Shown: positions 15,755-23,491 of the stretch, piece by piece
How positions within the stretch are numbered: the first letter of the stretch is position 1
How the letters are laid out: every line of letters begins with the position of its first letter
NCBI GenBank assembly: GCA_038216655.1
Contig: JBBQPZ010000017.1
Span: forward strand, 1 to 64,000
Source: JAFDWR01 sp038216655
Lineage (GTDB): Bacteria; Armatimonadota; Fimbriimonadia; Fimbriimonadales; Fimbriimonadaceae
Direction: 5' to 3'
DNA length: 64,000 nt
Notes under the pieces: generated by a model
Told to the model about the DNA's origin: nothing
The model's database searches: none
Seen by the model: the letters and a program-made list of their open reading frames with translations, nothing else
Made by a program: the position numbers and the translations under genes

Positions 15755-16290
15755 CAGGGAAGCCTCAACGCCTTGAAGTGGCGCTTGGTCTTAAAGATCG
15801 CGGAGTCCACCGGCACCACGCTGATCGAGCCGTCGGTCTCAAGCACCGCCAGGTGCGCCTGATCCGGGCTGGACAACCCGTGCTCCCGCAAGGCCGCCAT
15901 CAGCTGCTCATGGGTAACTCCCTCTCGGCGCATTGCCTCGTCCAAAGGCGCACCGCTACTCAAGATTAACACCGGCTGGCCCACCATCGCCCGTTCGATC
16001 TTCTTGGATCGAACCAGTAACATGTTGAACAACCGGTTCACGACCAGCAACGTGGCCGCCGCGATCAACCCGCCGACCAGCGAGTTGTCGTTGTTCATCA
16101 TCGCGTTCTGCACGGCGTTGCCCAGAATCACAATGAGGATCAGGTCGTACACGTTCATCTGGCCAAGCTCGCGCTTGCCGATGAGCCGTAGACCGAGGAT
16201 CAGAAACAGGTAAACAACGAGCGTCTTGCCCGCTATAATCAGCGCACCCACCGCGTCCGGGTGGTCAAATACTTTGCTGAGCCAATCCAT
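15754..16290 (-). CDS. DUF421 (YetF-like) membrane protein, paralogue 2
   Basis: The 178-residue product has helices near residues 14-36, 41-61 and 65-86, with the signature LRLIGKRELGQMNVYDLILIVILGNAVQNAMM. The soluble domain ends HLAVLETDGSISVVPVDSAIF, very like paralogue 1. The first gene of a divergent pair, its 5' end lies 24 bp from the ATG of a third paralogue on the plus strand, so the promoters must overlap coding sequence or be compact. Confidence 0.88.
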   Translation of the reverse strand: MDWLSKVFDHPDAVGALIIAGKTLVVYLFLILGLRLIGKRELGQMNVYDLILIVILGNAVQNAMMNNDNSLVGGLIAAATLLVVNRLFNMLLVRSKKIERAMVGQPVLILSSGAPLDEAMRREGVTHEQLMAALREHGLSSPDQAHLAVLETDGSISVVPVDSAIFKTKRHFKALRLP

Positions 16291-16314
16291 CCTGCTCTCC
16301 GGAGTCTAGCCGCG

Positions 16315-16788
16315 ATGAACGCCGAGACGAAACTCTATCTCGAAGTTGCCATCAACAGCGCGGTCATCTATGCCTTCCTCGTCTTCGCGGTAGGCCTCAT
16401 CGGACGCCGTCAACTTGGTCAGCTCTCCTCCCTGGACCTCGTGGTGCTGATCTTACTTGGCAGCGCGGTCGAGACAGCGATGGTCCGGGCGAACACGTCG
16501 CTCACCGCTGGCCTGGTGTCCGCGACTACCCTGCTGACCCTGAATAAGCTCCTCACGCTCGCGATGACCCATTCCCGTCGCCTGCGGCACCTCGCTGGCG
16601 AGGGGCCGCTTGTCCTCGTCCACAACGGCAAGTTCATTCAAGCGCACCTCGACAAGCTCGGGCTAACGAGGGGCGACGTGGTGGAGGCGATGCGAGCGCG
16701 CGACTGCGCGAGCATCGAAGACGTGCGCTATGCGGTATTTGAGGCCAACGGCGAGGTCCACATCGTGACCCGACCCAAGGCACTCTAG
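16315..16788 (+). CDS. DUF421 (YetF-like) membrane protein, paralogue 3
   Basis: The 157-residue product starts MNAETKLYLEVAINSAVIY and carries FAVGLIGRRQLGQLSSLDLVVLILLGSAVETAM, then a soluble domain ending VRYAVFEANGEVHIVTRPKAL. An open frame begins at 16261, but that start would overlap the divergent paralogue, so ATG 16315 is used. Its stop overlaps the mgtE stop on the other strand within CTAG. Confidence 0.88.
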   Translation: MNAETKLYLEVAINSAVIYAFLVFAVGLIGRRQLGQLSSLDLVVLILLGSAVETAMVRANTSLTAGLVSATTLLTLNKLLTLAMTHSRRLRHLAGEGPLVLVHNGKFIQAHLDKLGLTRGDVVEAMRARDCASIEDVRYAVFEANGEVHIVTRPKAL

Positions 16789-18167
16789 CGTTTGGGCAAG
16801 ATGTGCAACGCGATCTCGAAGTAGATGATCAGCCCCGTCGCGTCGACGAACGTAGTGATAAACGGCGCGCTCATAACCGCTGGATCGATCCCGATCCGCT
16901 TCGCGGTGATCGGCAGCAAACTCCCGATCGTCGTCGACCAAAGCACGATCGCGGGGAGCGTCAAGCCCACCACCATGCTCAGGTTGACCCCCGAGTTCCA
17001 GCCGATGATCGGCACGGGGAGCCAAGTCCTCAGGAACCCCGCCAAACCCAGGATCGAGCCCGACAGCACGGCCGTCGCCATCTCCCGGCGCATAACGCGC
17101 CACCAGTCACCCGTCTTCACCTCGCCCAAGGCCAGAGCGCGAGTGATCGTGGTCGTCACCTGCGAGCCCGAGTTCCCGCCCGCGCCGATCAGGAGCGGAA
17201 TGAAGAACGCCAAGGGGTCCAGCGTGATGCTGTCGCCGCCCTTCCCGTAATAACGAAGCACGTTGCCGGTCAAGCTCTCGGCGACAAATAGGGCGAGCAG
17301 CCAGGGCACGCGGCGCTTGACCAGTTCCCAAACGCTTAGGGATAGGTAAGCCTCGGCGTCGCCTGAAATGGCGGCGAGCTTGAGGACGTCCTCGGTTTCA
17401 ACTTCCTTCAGGATGCTCTGCGCGTCGTCGCCGGTGAAGATGCCAAGCATCCGTCCGCGATTGTCCAAAACTGGGAGCGCATAGAAGCCGTAGCGCGCCA
17501 TCCGCCGAGCGGCCTCCTCGGCAGGCTCGCGCGATTCGCAGGTAACGACGTTCTCCTGCATCACCTCGGCGGCGACCGTATCGGGGGCGGCACGGATCGC
17601 CTTTCGGAGCGAGAACACGCCGAGCAGGTGCCGACGCTCGTCCACGACATAGATGTCGTTGACCATCTCGTACTTCCCTTCCGGGGCGCTGCGGATGATC
17701 GCGAGCACGTCCTGCATCGTGTTGTCGGGACGAATCTGGAAGTAGTCTTCTGTAAGGAGACGACCGACCGAGTCCTCCGGCGAGTCCATCAGACGCCGAA
17801 TCTGGAGGGCGTCCTCGGTTGGAATTAGGTTCAGCAACGAATCAAAACGCTCGGCACCCAGCTCTTCCCGCAGGTCGAGCGCGTCATCCATCGGGAGGAT
17901 GTCGAGGTAGTGCGCGATCGTCTCATCAGACAGCTCCTGGATGTAAGAGCGCGCGATCTCAGTGGGAAGCTCGACCAGGGTCTGAGACGAAATGACCGGA
18001 TCGAGCTGCTGGATGATCGCCAGCCCCTCCTCAATCGTCAGCCGCTGGAAACCTTCGGCGAGGTCCTCGGGGCGGACGTCTTCGAGCTCGCGGCGAACCG
18101 CTTCCTGGCTCTCCTCGTGGGAGATCGCACGAAGGCGTTCGATAAAGCTTTTGTCGTCGGTTCGCAT
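16785..18167 (-). CDS. mgtE: Magnesium transporter MgtE
   Basis: MgtE is a Mg2+-gated Mg2+ channel in the inner membrane. The 460-residue protein has the N-terminal superhelical domain (LVELPTEIARSYIQELSDE...), a CBS pair (about 150-265, ILKEVETEDVLKL linking), and five C-terminal helices. These hold the signatures IGAGGNSGSQVTTTITRALALGE and the terminal SAPFITTFVDATGLIIYFEIA, where Asp lines the pore. The ATG at 18167 starts the conserved part. It is divergent from tilS with an 81-bp gap and convergent with a DUF421 gene. Confidence 0.95.
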   Translation of the reverse strand: MRTDDKSFIERLRAISHEESQEAVRRELEDVRPEDLAEGFQRLTIEEGLAIIQQLDPVISSQTLVELPTEIARSYIQELSDETIAHYLDILPMDDALDLREELGAERFDSLLNLIPTEDALQIRRLMDSPEDSVGRLLTEDYFQIRPDNTMQDVLAIIRSAPEGKYEMVNDIYVVDERRHLLGVFSLRKAIRAAPDTVAAEVMQENVVTCESREPAEEAARRMARYGFYALPVLDNRGRMLGIFTGDDAQSILKEVETEDVLKLAAISGDAEAYLSLSVWELVKRRVPWLLALFVAESLTGNVLRYYGKGGDSITLDPLAFFIPLLIGAGGNSGSQVTTTITRALALGEVKTGDWWRVMRREMATAVLSGSILGLAGFLRTWLPVPIIGWNSGVNLSMVVGLTLPAIVLWSTTIGSLLPITAKRIGIDPAVMSAPFITTFVDATGLIIYFEIALHILPKR

Positions 18168-18248
18168 CGGCTTCTCGTCCCCCCATTGAGTGTGGTGACC
18201 GAGCGTTGCATAAGTCAAGCTGAACCAACGAGCGGTAACCTTTGGCGA

Positions 18249-19631
18249 ATGCTCGACGCCTTTCGCCGCCACCTAGAAGCTACCGGCCTGATCCCGCCCG
18301 GATCACGGCTCTTGGTGGGCTATAGCGGCGGAGCCGACTCCACTTGCCTCCTCCACATGCTTCGCCAACTCGAAGTCGACGTCGTCGCCGGCCACCTCCA
18401 CCACGGCCAACGGCCCGAGGCTGACTTCGAGTTGGCGAAATGCGAGGCGTTCTGTGACGAGATTGGCGTCCCATTCGCCTCCGGCAAGGCCGACGTGCCG
18501 CGCCTGTCGGAAGACCAGGGGATCGGTTTGGAGGAGGCGGGCCGAAACGCCCGGTACGCCTTCTTCCGCCAAGCTGCCTTTCGCCTCGGGTGTGAACTTG
18601 TCGCGACCGCCCACACCCGAAGCGACCAGGTCGAAACCGTGCTCCTCAACGTTGCCCGAGGGACCGGCCTCCATGGGCTCGCGGGCATCCCTACTCGCCG
18701 CGAGGGCATCGTCCGACCGCTGCTTCCCTTTTCGAGGCAGGACACCCGAGCCTACTGTGAGGAGCACAATCTCTGGTTCCACGACGATCCCGCGAACGAA
18801 GACATCTCGTTCTCCCGCGCCAGGGTACGGCTCCGGATTATTCCCGAGCTGCGCTCGGTCAACACGGCCGCCGAGCAGAACATCGTCCGCCTCGCCCAGA
18901 TCGCCGGAGAAGAGGACGCTTTCCTAAACGGCATGGCCGCCGCTGCTCTTGAGCAGAGCGAACTGCCTCAGAATGGCGAGCTCGCCTTCCTGACCAAGGA
19001 CTGCGAGATCGCCTTCCTGCGACCTTCCTTGGCGTCGCTTCCGCGAGTCTTGTTCAAGCGCGCGGTTCGGCTCGCCGCGGAAGCTCTTGGTGCCCCCCTG
19101 AGTTCCGAGCAGACCGAAGCCATCGCCACCGGGGTTCAGGAACGGGAAAAGGGGGCGGTCACTGCGGAGGGCGGTGAAGTGGTGATCGAGTGGGATCCAC
19201 GTCGGATCGTCGCGCGCCAGGTCCAGCCTGTCGTGCCGTTCCGTTACGCCTTGACCGTCCCCGGCGAGACCGCCAGCGAAGAATTTGGCTGGAAGTTCGA
19301 AGCCTTCGAGGCGGTTCCCGCCGCCGACGTTGGCTCTCGCGTCACCCTCACCGCCCAACTCGACAAGAGGGCGATCAAGGGGAGTCTCTACTTCCGCACT
19401 GCCAAAGAAGGCGACAAAATGCAGCCGCTCGGCTTCGAGGGACATCGCAAGATTTCCGACCTATTATCCGAGGCGGGGCTAACTCCCGCCGCTCGCGCAC
19501 GTCTTCCCATCGTATGTGATCTAGTCGGTCCCATTTGGATACCGAACGTTTGCCTCGACGAGAGAGTCCGAATCAAACCTGACTCACTGAACGCAATCGT
19601 CTTGCGTTTCGGTGCCGAAACCCCTAGTTAA
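18249..19631 (+). CDS. tilS: tRNA(Ile)-lysidine synthase
   Basis: TilS attaches lysine to C34 of tRNA-Ile(CAU), changing both decoding and charging. The 460-residue product begins MLDAFRRHLEATGLIPPGSRLLVGYSGGADSTCLLHML. YSGGADS is the PP-loop ATPase signature, and VATAHTRSDQVETVLLNVARGTGLHGLAGI follows. The C-terminal TilS domain includes RTAKEGDKMQPLGFEGHRKISDLLSEAGL and PNVCLDERVRI. ATG 18249 is used; the frame upstream is the antisense of mgtE. ftsH follows after 76 bp, the usual tilS-ftsH order although hpt is absent. Confidence 0.94.
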   Translation: MLDAFRRHLEATGLIPPGSRLLVGYSGGADSTCLLHMLRQLEVDVVAGHLHHGQRPEADFELAKCEAFCDEIGVPFASGKADVPRLSEDQGIGLEEAGRNARYAFFRQAAFRLGCELVATAHTRSDQVETVLLNVARGTGLHGLAGIPTRREGIVRPLLPFSRQDTRAYCEEHNLWFHDDPANEDISFSRARVRLRIIPELRSVNTAAEQNIVRLAQIAGEEDAFLNGMAAAALEQSELPQNGELAFLTKDCEIAFLRPSLASLPRVLFKRAVRLAAEALGAPLSSEQTEAIATGVQEREKGAVTAEGGEVVIEWDPRRIVARQVQPVVPFRYALTVPGETASEEFGWKFEAFEAVPAADVGSRVTLTAQLDKRAIKGSLYFRTAKEGDKMQPLGFEGHRKISDLLSEAGLTPAARARLPIVCDLVGPIWIPNVCLDERVRIKPDSLNAIVLRFGAETPS

Positions 19632-19680
19632 AGCCATAATAAGCAACGGGGCCGACGCTTAGCACGTACCCATACACGGA

Positions 19681-19701
19681 GGGTTGGCCTCCAACCCGGA
19701 G
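19681..19701 (+). promoter_or_regulatory. Leader hairpin and Shine-Dalgarno of ftsH
   Basis: A perfect hairpin GGGTTGG-CCT-CCAACCC (19681-19697) stands directly before GGAG (19698-19701), which is 6 nt ahead of the TTG at 19708. A TTG at 19684 lies inside the hairpin and has no usable Shine-Dalgarno, so it is less likely as the start. The hairpin may control ribosome access. Confidence 0.5.
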
Positions 19702-19707
19702 CGGTTT

Positions 19708-21672
19708 TTGAACAAAGCAGCAAGAAACTTTATCATTGTTGTCATCCTCGTAGTCGCGAGCATCGGCGTCATGCAGATGCTCGGCGGTGGCGGCGGTGGC
19801 TTCCTCGGTGGCGGCGCGCCCGACAAGATTCAGACGTCGCAGCTGTACCAGCACATCGAAGAGAACAACGTCAAGAGCGGTGAGTGGCAAGAAGACACCT
19901 TCACTGCGGAGTTGAATTCGCCCGAAGGAAAGAAGGTCCAGGCCCGTGTCGGCGCATCAGATACCAGCGGCGGTGCCCAACTGGTCAAGATGCTCGTCGA
20001 TAAGAAGGTGAAGTGGGGCTTGACGCCGCCTCCCGTCTCCAACGCCATCGCGAGTCTGATTGGGGTGATTGCGTTCCCGGCCCTGCTGCTTGCCCTCATC
20101 TATTTCCTCGTTCTTCGTCCTGCTCAGATGGGCGGCAACCAGGCGATGAACTTTGGGCGCAGCAAGGCCAAACGCGTCGGCGAGACGAGCCCGAAGGTCA
20201 CCTTCGATGACGTCGCTGGCATCGAAGAAGCGAAGCAAGAGCTCTTCGAGATCGTCGACTTCCTTCGTAACACCAAGAAATATGCCGCCCTCGGGGCAAA
20301 GATTCCCAAGGGAATCCTTCTGACCGGTCCTCCCGGAGTCGGTAAGACGCACCTCGCCCGAGCGATTGCCGGCGAAGCAGGTGTGCCGTTCTTCCACATT
20401 TCAGGCTCGGACTTTGTCGAGATGTTCGTCGGCGTCGGTGCCGCCCGTGTCCGCGACCTGTTCGAGACGGCCAAGGCGCATCGCCCGAGCTTGATTTTCG
20501 TCGACGAAATCGACGCGGTCGGCCGCCAACGCGGTGCCGGACTCGGTGGTGGTCACGACGAGCGCGAGCAAACGCTCAACCAGCTTCTCGTCGAGATGGA
20601 CGGGTTTGACCCGAACTCGGGCGTCATCCTCATCGCGGCAACGAACCGACCTGACGTTCTCGACCCTGCCCTTCTCCGCCCGGGCCGATTCGACCGACAG
20701 ATCGTCGTCGATGTCCCCGATGCCAGCGGTCGCGTGCTGATCCTCAAGATTCACGCCAAGGGCAAGCCATTCGATACCGACGTCGACCTCGAAATCCTCG
20801 GCAAGCGGACCCCCGGTTTCACCGGTGCGGACCTCGCTAACATGCTCAACGAGGGCGCGCTGCTCGCGGCTCGACGTGGGCACTCCAAGATTAGCCAGGA
20901 CGACCTTGAAGAGGCGCTGGACCGCGTGATTGCAGGCCCGCAGCGCAAGAGCCGCGTCATGGACGGCAAGGAACGCGAAGTCATCGCGTACCACGAAGCT
21001 GGCCACGCGGTCATTGGCGAGATGCTGGAGAACTGCGACCCGGTTCATAAGGTCACGATCCTGCCGCGAGGCATGTCGCTCGGTTCGACGTGGCAGTTGC
21101 CGACCACGGACAAGTATCTGATCACCCGCGAGGAACTTGAGGACGACATCACGGCGCTCCTGGGCGGGCGCGTCGCGGAAGAGATCGTCTACAACCAGGT
21201 CACGACCGGTGCCTCCAACGACCTCGAGCGGGTCACGCGGATTTCCCGCGCGATGGTTTGCGAGTACGGCATGAGCGAGAAGCTCGGGACGCTCGCCCTC
21301 GGTCGCCGCAGTCACAACCCGTTCCTCGGCCGCGACTACAACGACGAACGAAACTACTCGGAGGACGTGGCTCGCCAGATCGACGAAGAGGTTCGCGACA
21401 TCGTGGACCGCTGCCACCGCCGCGCGATCGAATTGCTCAACGTGCATCGCGATAAGCTCGACTCCGTCGTGGAAGCGTTGCTCGATCGCGAGACGCTGGA
21501 TCGGGACGAATTCCTCGCCGTCTTGGAAGGGGGCGTCCTCCCGGCGAAAGCTCCAACCCAAGATCCGACCGATCAAGGTGGCCTCGGAGAGGAGCGCGAA
21601 GGTACCCGAGATGGCTCAAAAGAGCGCAAGCCTTCGATACCCCCGCCTCGATTCGAACCCGGACCGGCCTAG
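19708..21672 (+). CDS. ftsH: ATP-dependent zinc metalloprotease FtsH
   Basis: This is a membrane-anchored AAA+ protease for damaged membrane proteins and regulatory targets. From TTG at 19708 the 654-residue product starts MNKAARNFIIVVILVVASIGVMQML, as FtsH proteins do. It has two N-terminal helices, Walker A GPPGVGKT near 207-214, FVDEID, the second region of homology ATNRPDVLDPALLRPGRFDR, and the zinc site HEAGH near 429-433. A long polar tail (PAKAPTQDPTD...PPRFEPGPA) is unusual and unlike the core. It is followed by a terminator hairpin. Confidence 0.95.
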   Translation: MNKAARNFIIVVILVVASIGVMQMLGGGGGGFLGGGAPDKIQTSQLYQHIEENNVKSGEWQEDTFTAELNSPEGKKVQARVGASDTSGGAQLVKMLVDKKVKWGLTPPPVSNAIASLIGVIAFPALLLALIYFLVLRPAQMGGNQAMNFGRSKAKRVGETSPKVTFDDVAGIEEAKQELFEIVDFLRNTKKYAALGAKIPKGILLTGPPGVGKTHLARAIAGEAGVPFFHISGSDFVEMFVGVGAARVRDLFETAKAHRPSLIFVDEIDAVGRQRGAGLGGGHDEREQTLNQLLVEMDGFDPNSGVILIAATNRPDVLDPALLRPGRFDRQIVVDVPDASGRVLILKIHAKGKPFDTDVDLEILGKRTPGFTGADLANMLNEGALLAARRGHSKISQDDLEEALDRVIAGPQRKSRVMDGKEREVIAYHEAGHAVIGEMLENCDPVHKVTILPRGMSLGSTWQLPTTDKYLITREELEDDITALLGGRVAEEIVYNQVTTGASNDLERVTRISRAMVCEYGMSEKLGTLALGRRSHNPFLGRDYNDERNYSEDVARQIDEEVRDIVDRCHRRAIELLNVHRDKLDSVVEALLDRETLDRDEFLAVLEGGVLPAKAPTQDPTDQGGLGEEREGTRDGSKERKPSIPPPRFEPGPA

Positions 21673-21677
21673 AACCT

Positions 21678-21704
21678 AAACAGGGGCCATCAAGGCTCCT
21701 GTTT
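21678..21704 (+). terminator. Terminator after ftsH
   Basis: AAACAGGGGCC and GGCTCCTGTTT form an 11-bp stem with one mismatch and an ATCAA loop, followed by GCTTG. It lies 6 bp past the ftsH stop. Confidence 0.6.
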
Positions 21705-21744
21705 GCTTGTGCTACACTCCACTCCACACTGTTCGGCAGGATTG

Positions 21745-22089
21745 ATGGACGACGATCAAATCTATCAGAAGGGCTTCGAATACCGCTGCAACGGGCAGTA
21801 TGCCGAAGCCAAAGCTCAATTCCAGCAAGTCCTGGCCAAGAATCCAGGGCACGTGAACGCACGCCTGCAGATGGCGTTGATTGCGGGGTTCGAAGGAGAC
21901 TTCGACGGAAGCCTCGCTCTCCTCGAAAGCCTAAGTGCCCAGAATCCGGCCAATGACGACGTTCTGTACGAACTCGCCATGACCCAGTTCATGCTCGGGA
22001 TGAACGACGAGGCCTGCGCGAACCTCAAGAAGATCCTCGCCCGCAACCCGGGGCACGAGAAGGCCAACCAGCAAGCCACGTACTGCTAG
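21745..22089 (+). CDS. Small TPR-repeat protein
   Basis: The 114-residue protein (MDDDQIYQKGFEYRCNGQYAEAKAQFQQVLAKNPGH...) consists of three tetratricopeptide repeats with the usual W/Y-G-A-F-A-P spacing and no signal peptide, so it is probably a cytoplasmic protein-protein adaptor. ATG 21745 starts the repeat region. It lies between the ftsH terminator and a REP cluster. No specific function can be given. Confidence 0.75.
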   Translation: MDDDQIYQKGFEYRCNGQYAEAKAQFQQVLAKNPGHVNARLQMALIAGFEGDFDGSLALLESLSAQNPANDDVLYELAMTQFMLGMNDEACANLKKILARNPGHEKANQQATYC

Positions 22090-22106
22090 AGCCGAAAGAC
22101 TTAGGT

Positions 22107-22176
22107 GCGGTGCCACGGTTTGGCTGGACGTGTAAGTTCCAGGTGGACCGGACTCGTTGCCCGGCAAACCGTGCGC
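22107..22176 (+). repeat. REP palindrome 1 of the RAYT cluster
   Basis: Runs from head GCGGTGCCACGGTTTGGC to tail CCCGGCAAACCGTGCGC. It is the first of three direct copies with a period near 110 bp, whose spacers share CACCCAATCTCCGAATGACC. Confidence 0.9.
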
Positions 22177-22216
22177 ATGCCACCCAATCTCCGAATGACC
22201 GGTCGAAATCAAATTT

Positions 22217-22283
22217 GCGGTGCCACGGTTTGGCCGGACGTGTAAGTTCCAGATGGACCGGACTCGTTGCCCGGCAAACCGTA
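22217..22283 (+). repeat. REP palindrome 2 of the RAYT cluster
   Basis: Nearly identical to palindrome 1 over the whole 110-bp unit (22217-22325), with tail CCCGGCAAACCGTAC. Confidence 0.9.
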
Positions 22284-22325
22284 CTTTCGCCACCCAATCT
22301 CCGAATGACCGGTCGAAAACAAATT

Positions 22326-22392
22326 GCGGTGCCACGGTTTGGCCGGACGTGTAACCCACGGGCGGACCGGACTCGTTGCCCGGCAAACCGTG
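22326..22392 (+). repeat. REP palindrome 3 of the RAYT cluster
   Basis: Third direct copy with a diverged loop (ACCCACGGGCGG). It ends 23 bp before the 3' end of the transposase gene. Confidence 0.9.
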
Positions 22393-22414
22393 CTTTCGCC
22401 ACAACACCTCTCCC

Positions 22415-22912
22415 TCACCACTTTGCGTCCGTGCCGACAAACGTGATCTCCGGTCCGTTGTAAGCCGCCCCAAGATAAGCCCCGATCGATGAGTGCTCCC
22501 ACCCGACCAACCCGCGCTTCTCCGGGTTTTCATGCACATAGGCGACCTTGATGAGATACTGCTTTCGCGTGTTGATATTTACGTCGTAACCGCCACCGGG
22601 TAACCAAAATGCCCCCGAGTGCCCGAGAAGTCGGTTCAACTTTTCGCTTGTCCTTCGCTTGAACGTTCGAAGGAAATTCTCCATCTTGAGATCGTCTGCT
22701 AGCGAGACAAGCATATGCACGTGTTCGGGCATCACGACGTACGCATGCAACGAGATCTGCCCCATCTTCACGACTAGCGCCAGGTGGGCGACGAACACTT
22801 CTCGTGCTTGTTCAGTCGCCAAAAAAGGTCGCTGCCCAACGCAAGAGAATGTTATGAACCGAATTGAACCGGTCTCGTATCGCTTAAGGGACTTTCGATG
22901 AAGTGATCCCAC
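22415..22912 (-). CDS. REP-associated tyrosine transposase (RAYT, Y1 HUH family)
   Basis: The 165-residue protein belongs to the IS200/IS605-like Y1 transposases that bind REP hairpins and act on single-stranded DNA. It has IRFITFSCVGQRPFL near 17-31, the HUH metal motif H64-V-H66 in HAYVVMPEHVHMLVSLAD, and the basic FKRRTSEKLNR segment. The catalytic-tyrosine helix is YLIKVAYVHENPEKRGLV (Y119 or Y125). Length is typical, and no frameshift or stop interrupts it. It is flanked by three REP palindromes on each side, so it is a full RAYT-REP unit. Whether it is still active is unknown. Confidence 0.92.
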   Translation of the reverse strand: MGSLHRKSLKRYETGSIRFITFSCVGQRPFLATEQAREVFVAHLALVVKMGQISLHAYVVMPEHVHMLVSLADDLKMENFLRTFKRRTSEKLNRLLGHSGAFWLPGGGYDVNINTRKQYLIKVAYVHENPEKRGLVGWEHSSIGAYLGAAYNGPEITFVGTDAKW

Positions 22913-22943
22913 TCGGATATCTTAGTACGAGTTGGATGACATT

Positions 22944-23012
22944 GCGCACGGTTTGCCGGGCCACGGCTTCACTTCTCAGTCGACTAAATGTCCGGCCAAA
23001 CCGTGGCACCGC
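22944..23012 (-). repeat. REP palindrome 4 (inverted)
   Basis: Opposite orientation to the other five copies in this cluster. On the minus strand it starts GCGGTGCCACGGTTTGGCC and ends CCCGGCAAACCGTGCGC. It lies 31 bp from the transposase start. Confidence 0.9.
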
Positions 23013-23058
23013 TGGGTGCCTCTTGAAGTCAAATCTGCAGTCCAAAAAACCAAATTTT

Positions 23059-23128
23059 GCGGTGCCACGGTCTGGCCGGATTTGCCATCTCCCGGCGAAC
23101 CGGAATTTCCACCCGGCAAACCGTGCGC
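23059..23128 (+). repeat. REP palindrome 5
   Basis: Head GCGGTGCCACGGTCTGGCC, tail CCCGGCAAACCGTGCGC. It is followed by a spacer with CCTCTTGAAGTCAAATCTG, which also precedes it at 23026. Confidence 0.9.
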
Positions 23129-23181
23129 ATGCACGGGTGTATTCCTCTTGAAGTCAAATCTGAAGTCCAAAAGATAAATTC

Positions 23182-23251
23182 GCGGTGCCACGGTTTGGCC
23201 GGATTTGGAATTTCCCGGCGACTCGGAATCTCCGCCCGGCAAACCGTGCGC
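23182..23251 (+). repeat. REP palindrome 6
   Basis: Direct repeat of palindrome 5 with a period of 123 bp. Its flank CATGCCACCCAATCTC is shared with palindrome 1, which ties the two clusters together. The rest of the gap to tdh contains only the short direct repeat at 23361-23407. Confidence 0.9.
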
Positions 23252-23360
23252 ATGCCACCCAATCTCGGAAAAGGGCGGTTGACAAACACCGCAATGAAAC
23301 AACTCATATCTAAAAGCCCAGACTAAAAGTTAAGGAACCGAAGTGAGTGTGAAAAAGTGA

Positions 23361-23407
23361 GCGTGAGAAAGTGAGAGTTGAACCTGGGGAAGTGAGAGTT
23401 GAACCTA
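23361..23407 (+). repeat. Short direct repeat upstream of tdh
   Basis: GAAAGTGAGAGTTGAACCT and GAAGTGAGAGTTGAACCT follow one another about 22 bp apart, preceded by further GTGAG units. No role is evident; it lies 85 bp before the tdh start. Confidence 0.6.
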
Positions 23408-23491
23408 GGCTCGGGATTTCGGACAATCCCCGACCCGTCAACTCCCCCGCGCAAAGGCACGAACCCAACCGCCCGGTACACTCCCGCCTTA

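Noticed and set aside
20401..21576. A 391-codon minus-strand frame opposite ftsH
   Set aside because: Shadow of ftsH with no recognisable motif or ribosome-binding site.
21590..21670. tRNA-like sequence at the 3' end of ftsH (GGTACCCGAG and ATTCGAA)
   Set aside because: The T-stem does not pair around the TTCGAA-like loop on either strand and no acceptor stem is formed; the stretch is part of the ftsH reading frame.
22107..22392. CRISPR array
   Set aside because: The three repeats are 67-70 bp and palindromic with conserved, not unique, spacers, no cas genes are nearby, and a RAYT transposase adjoins them.
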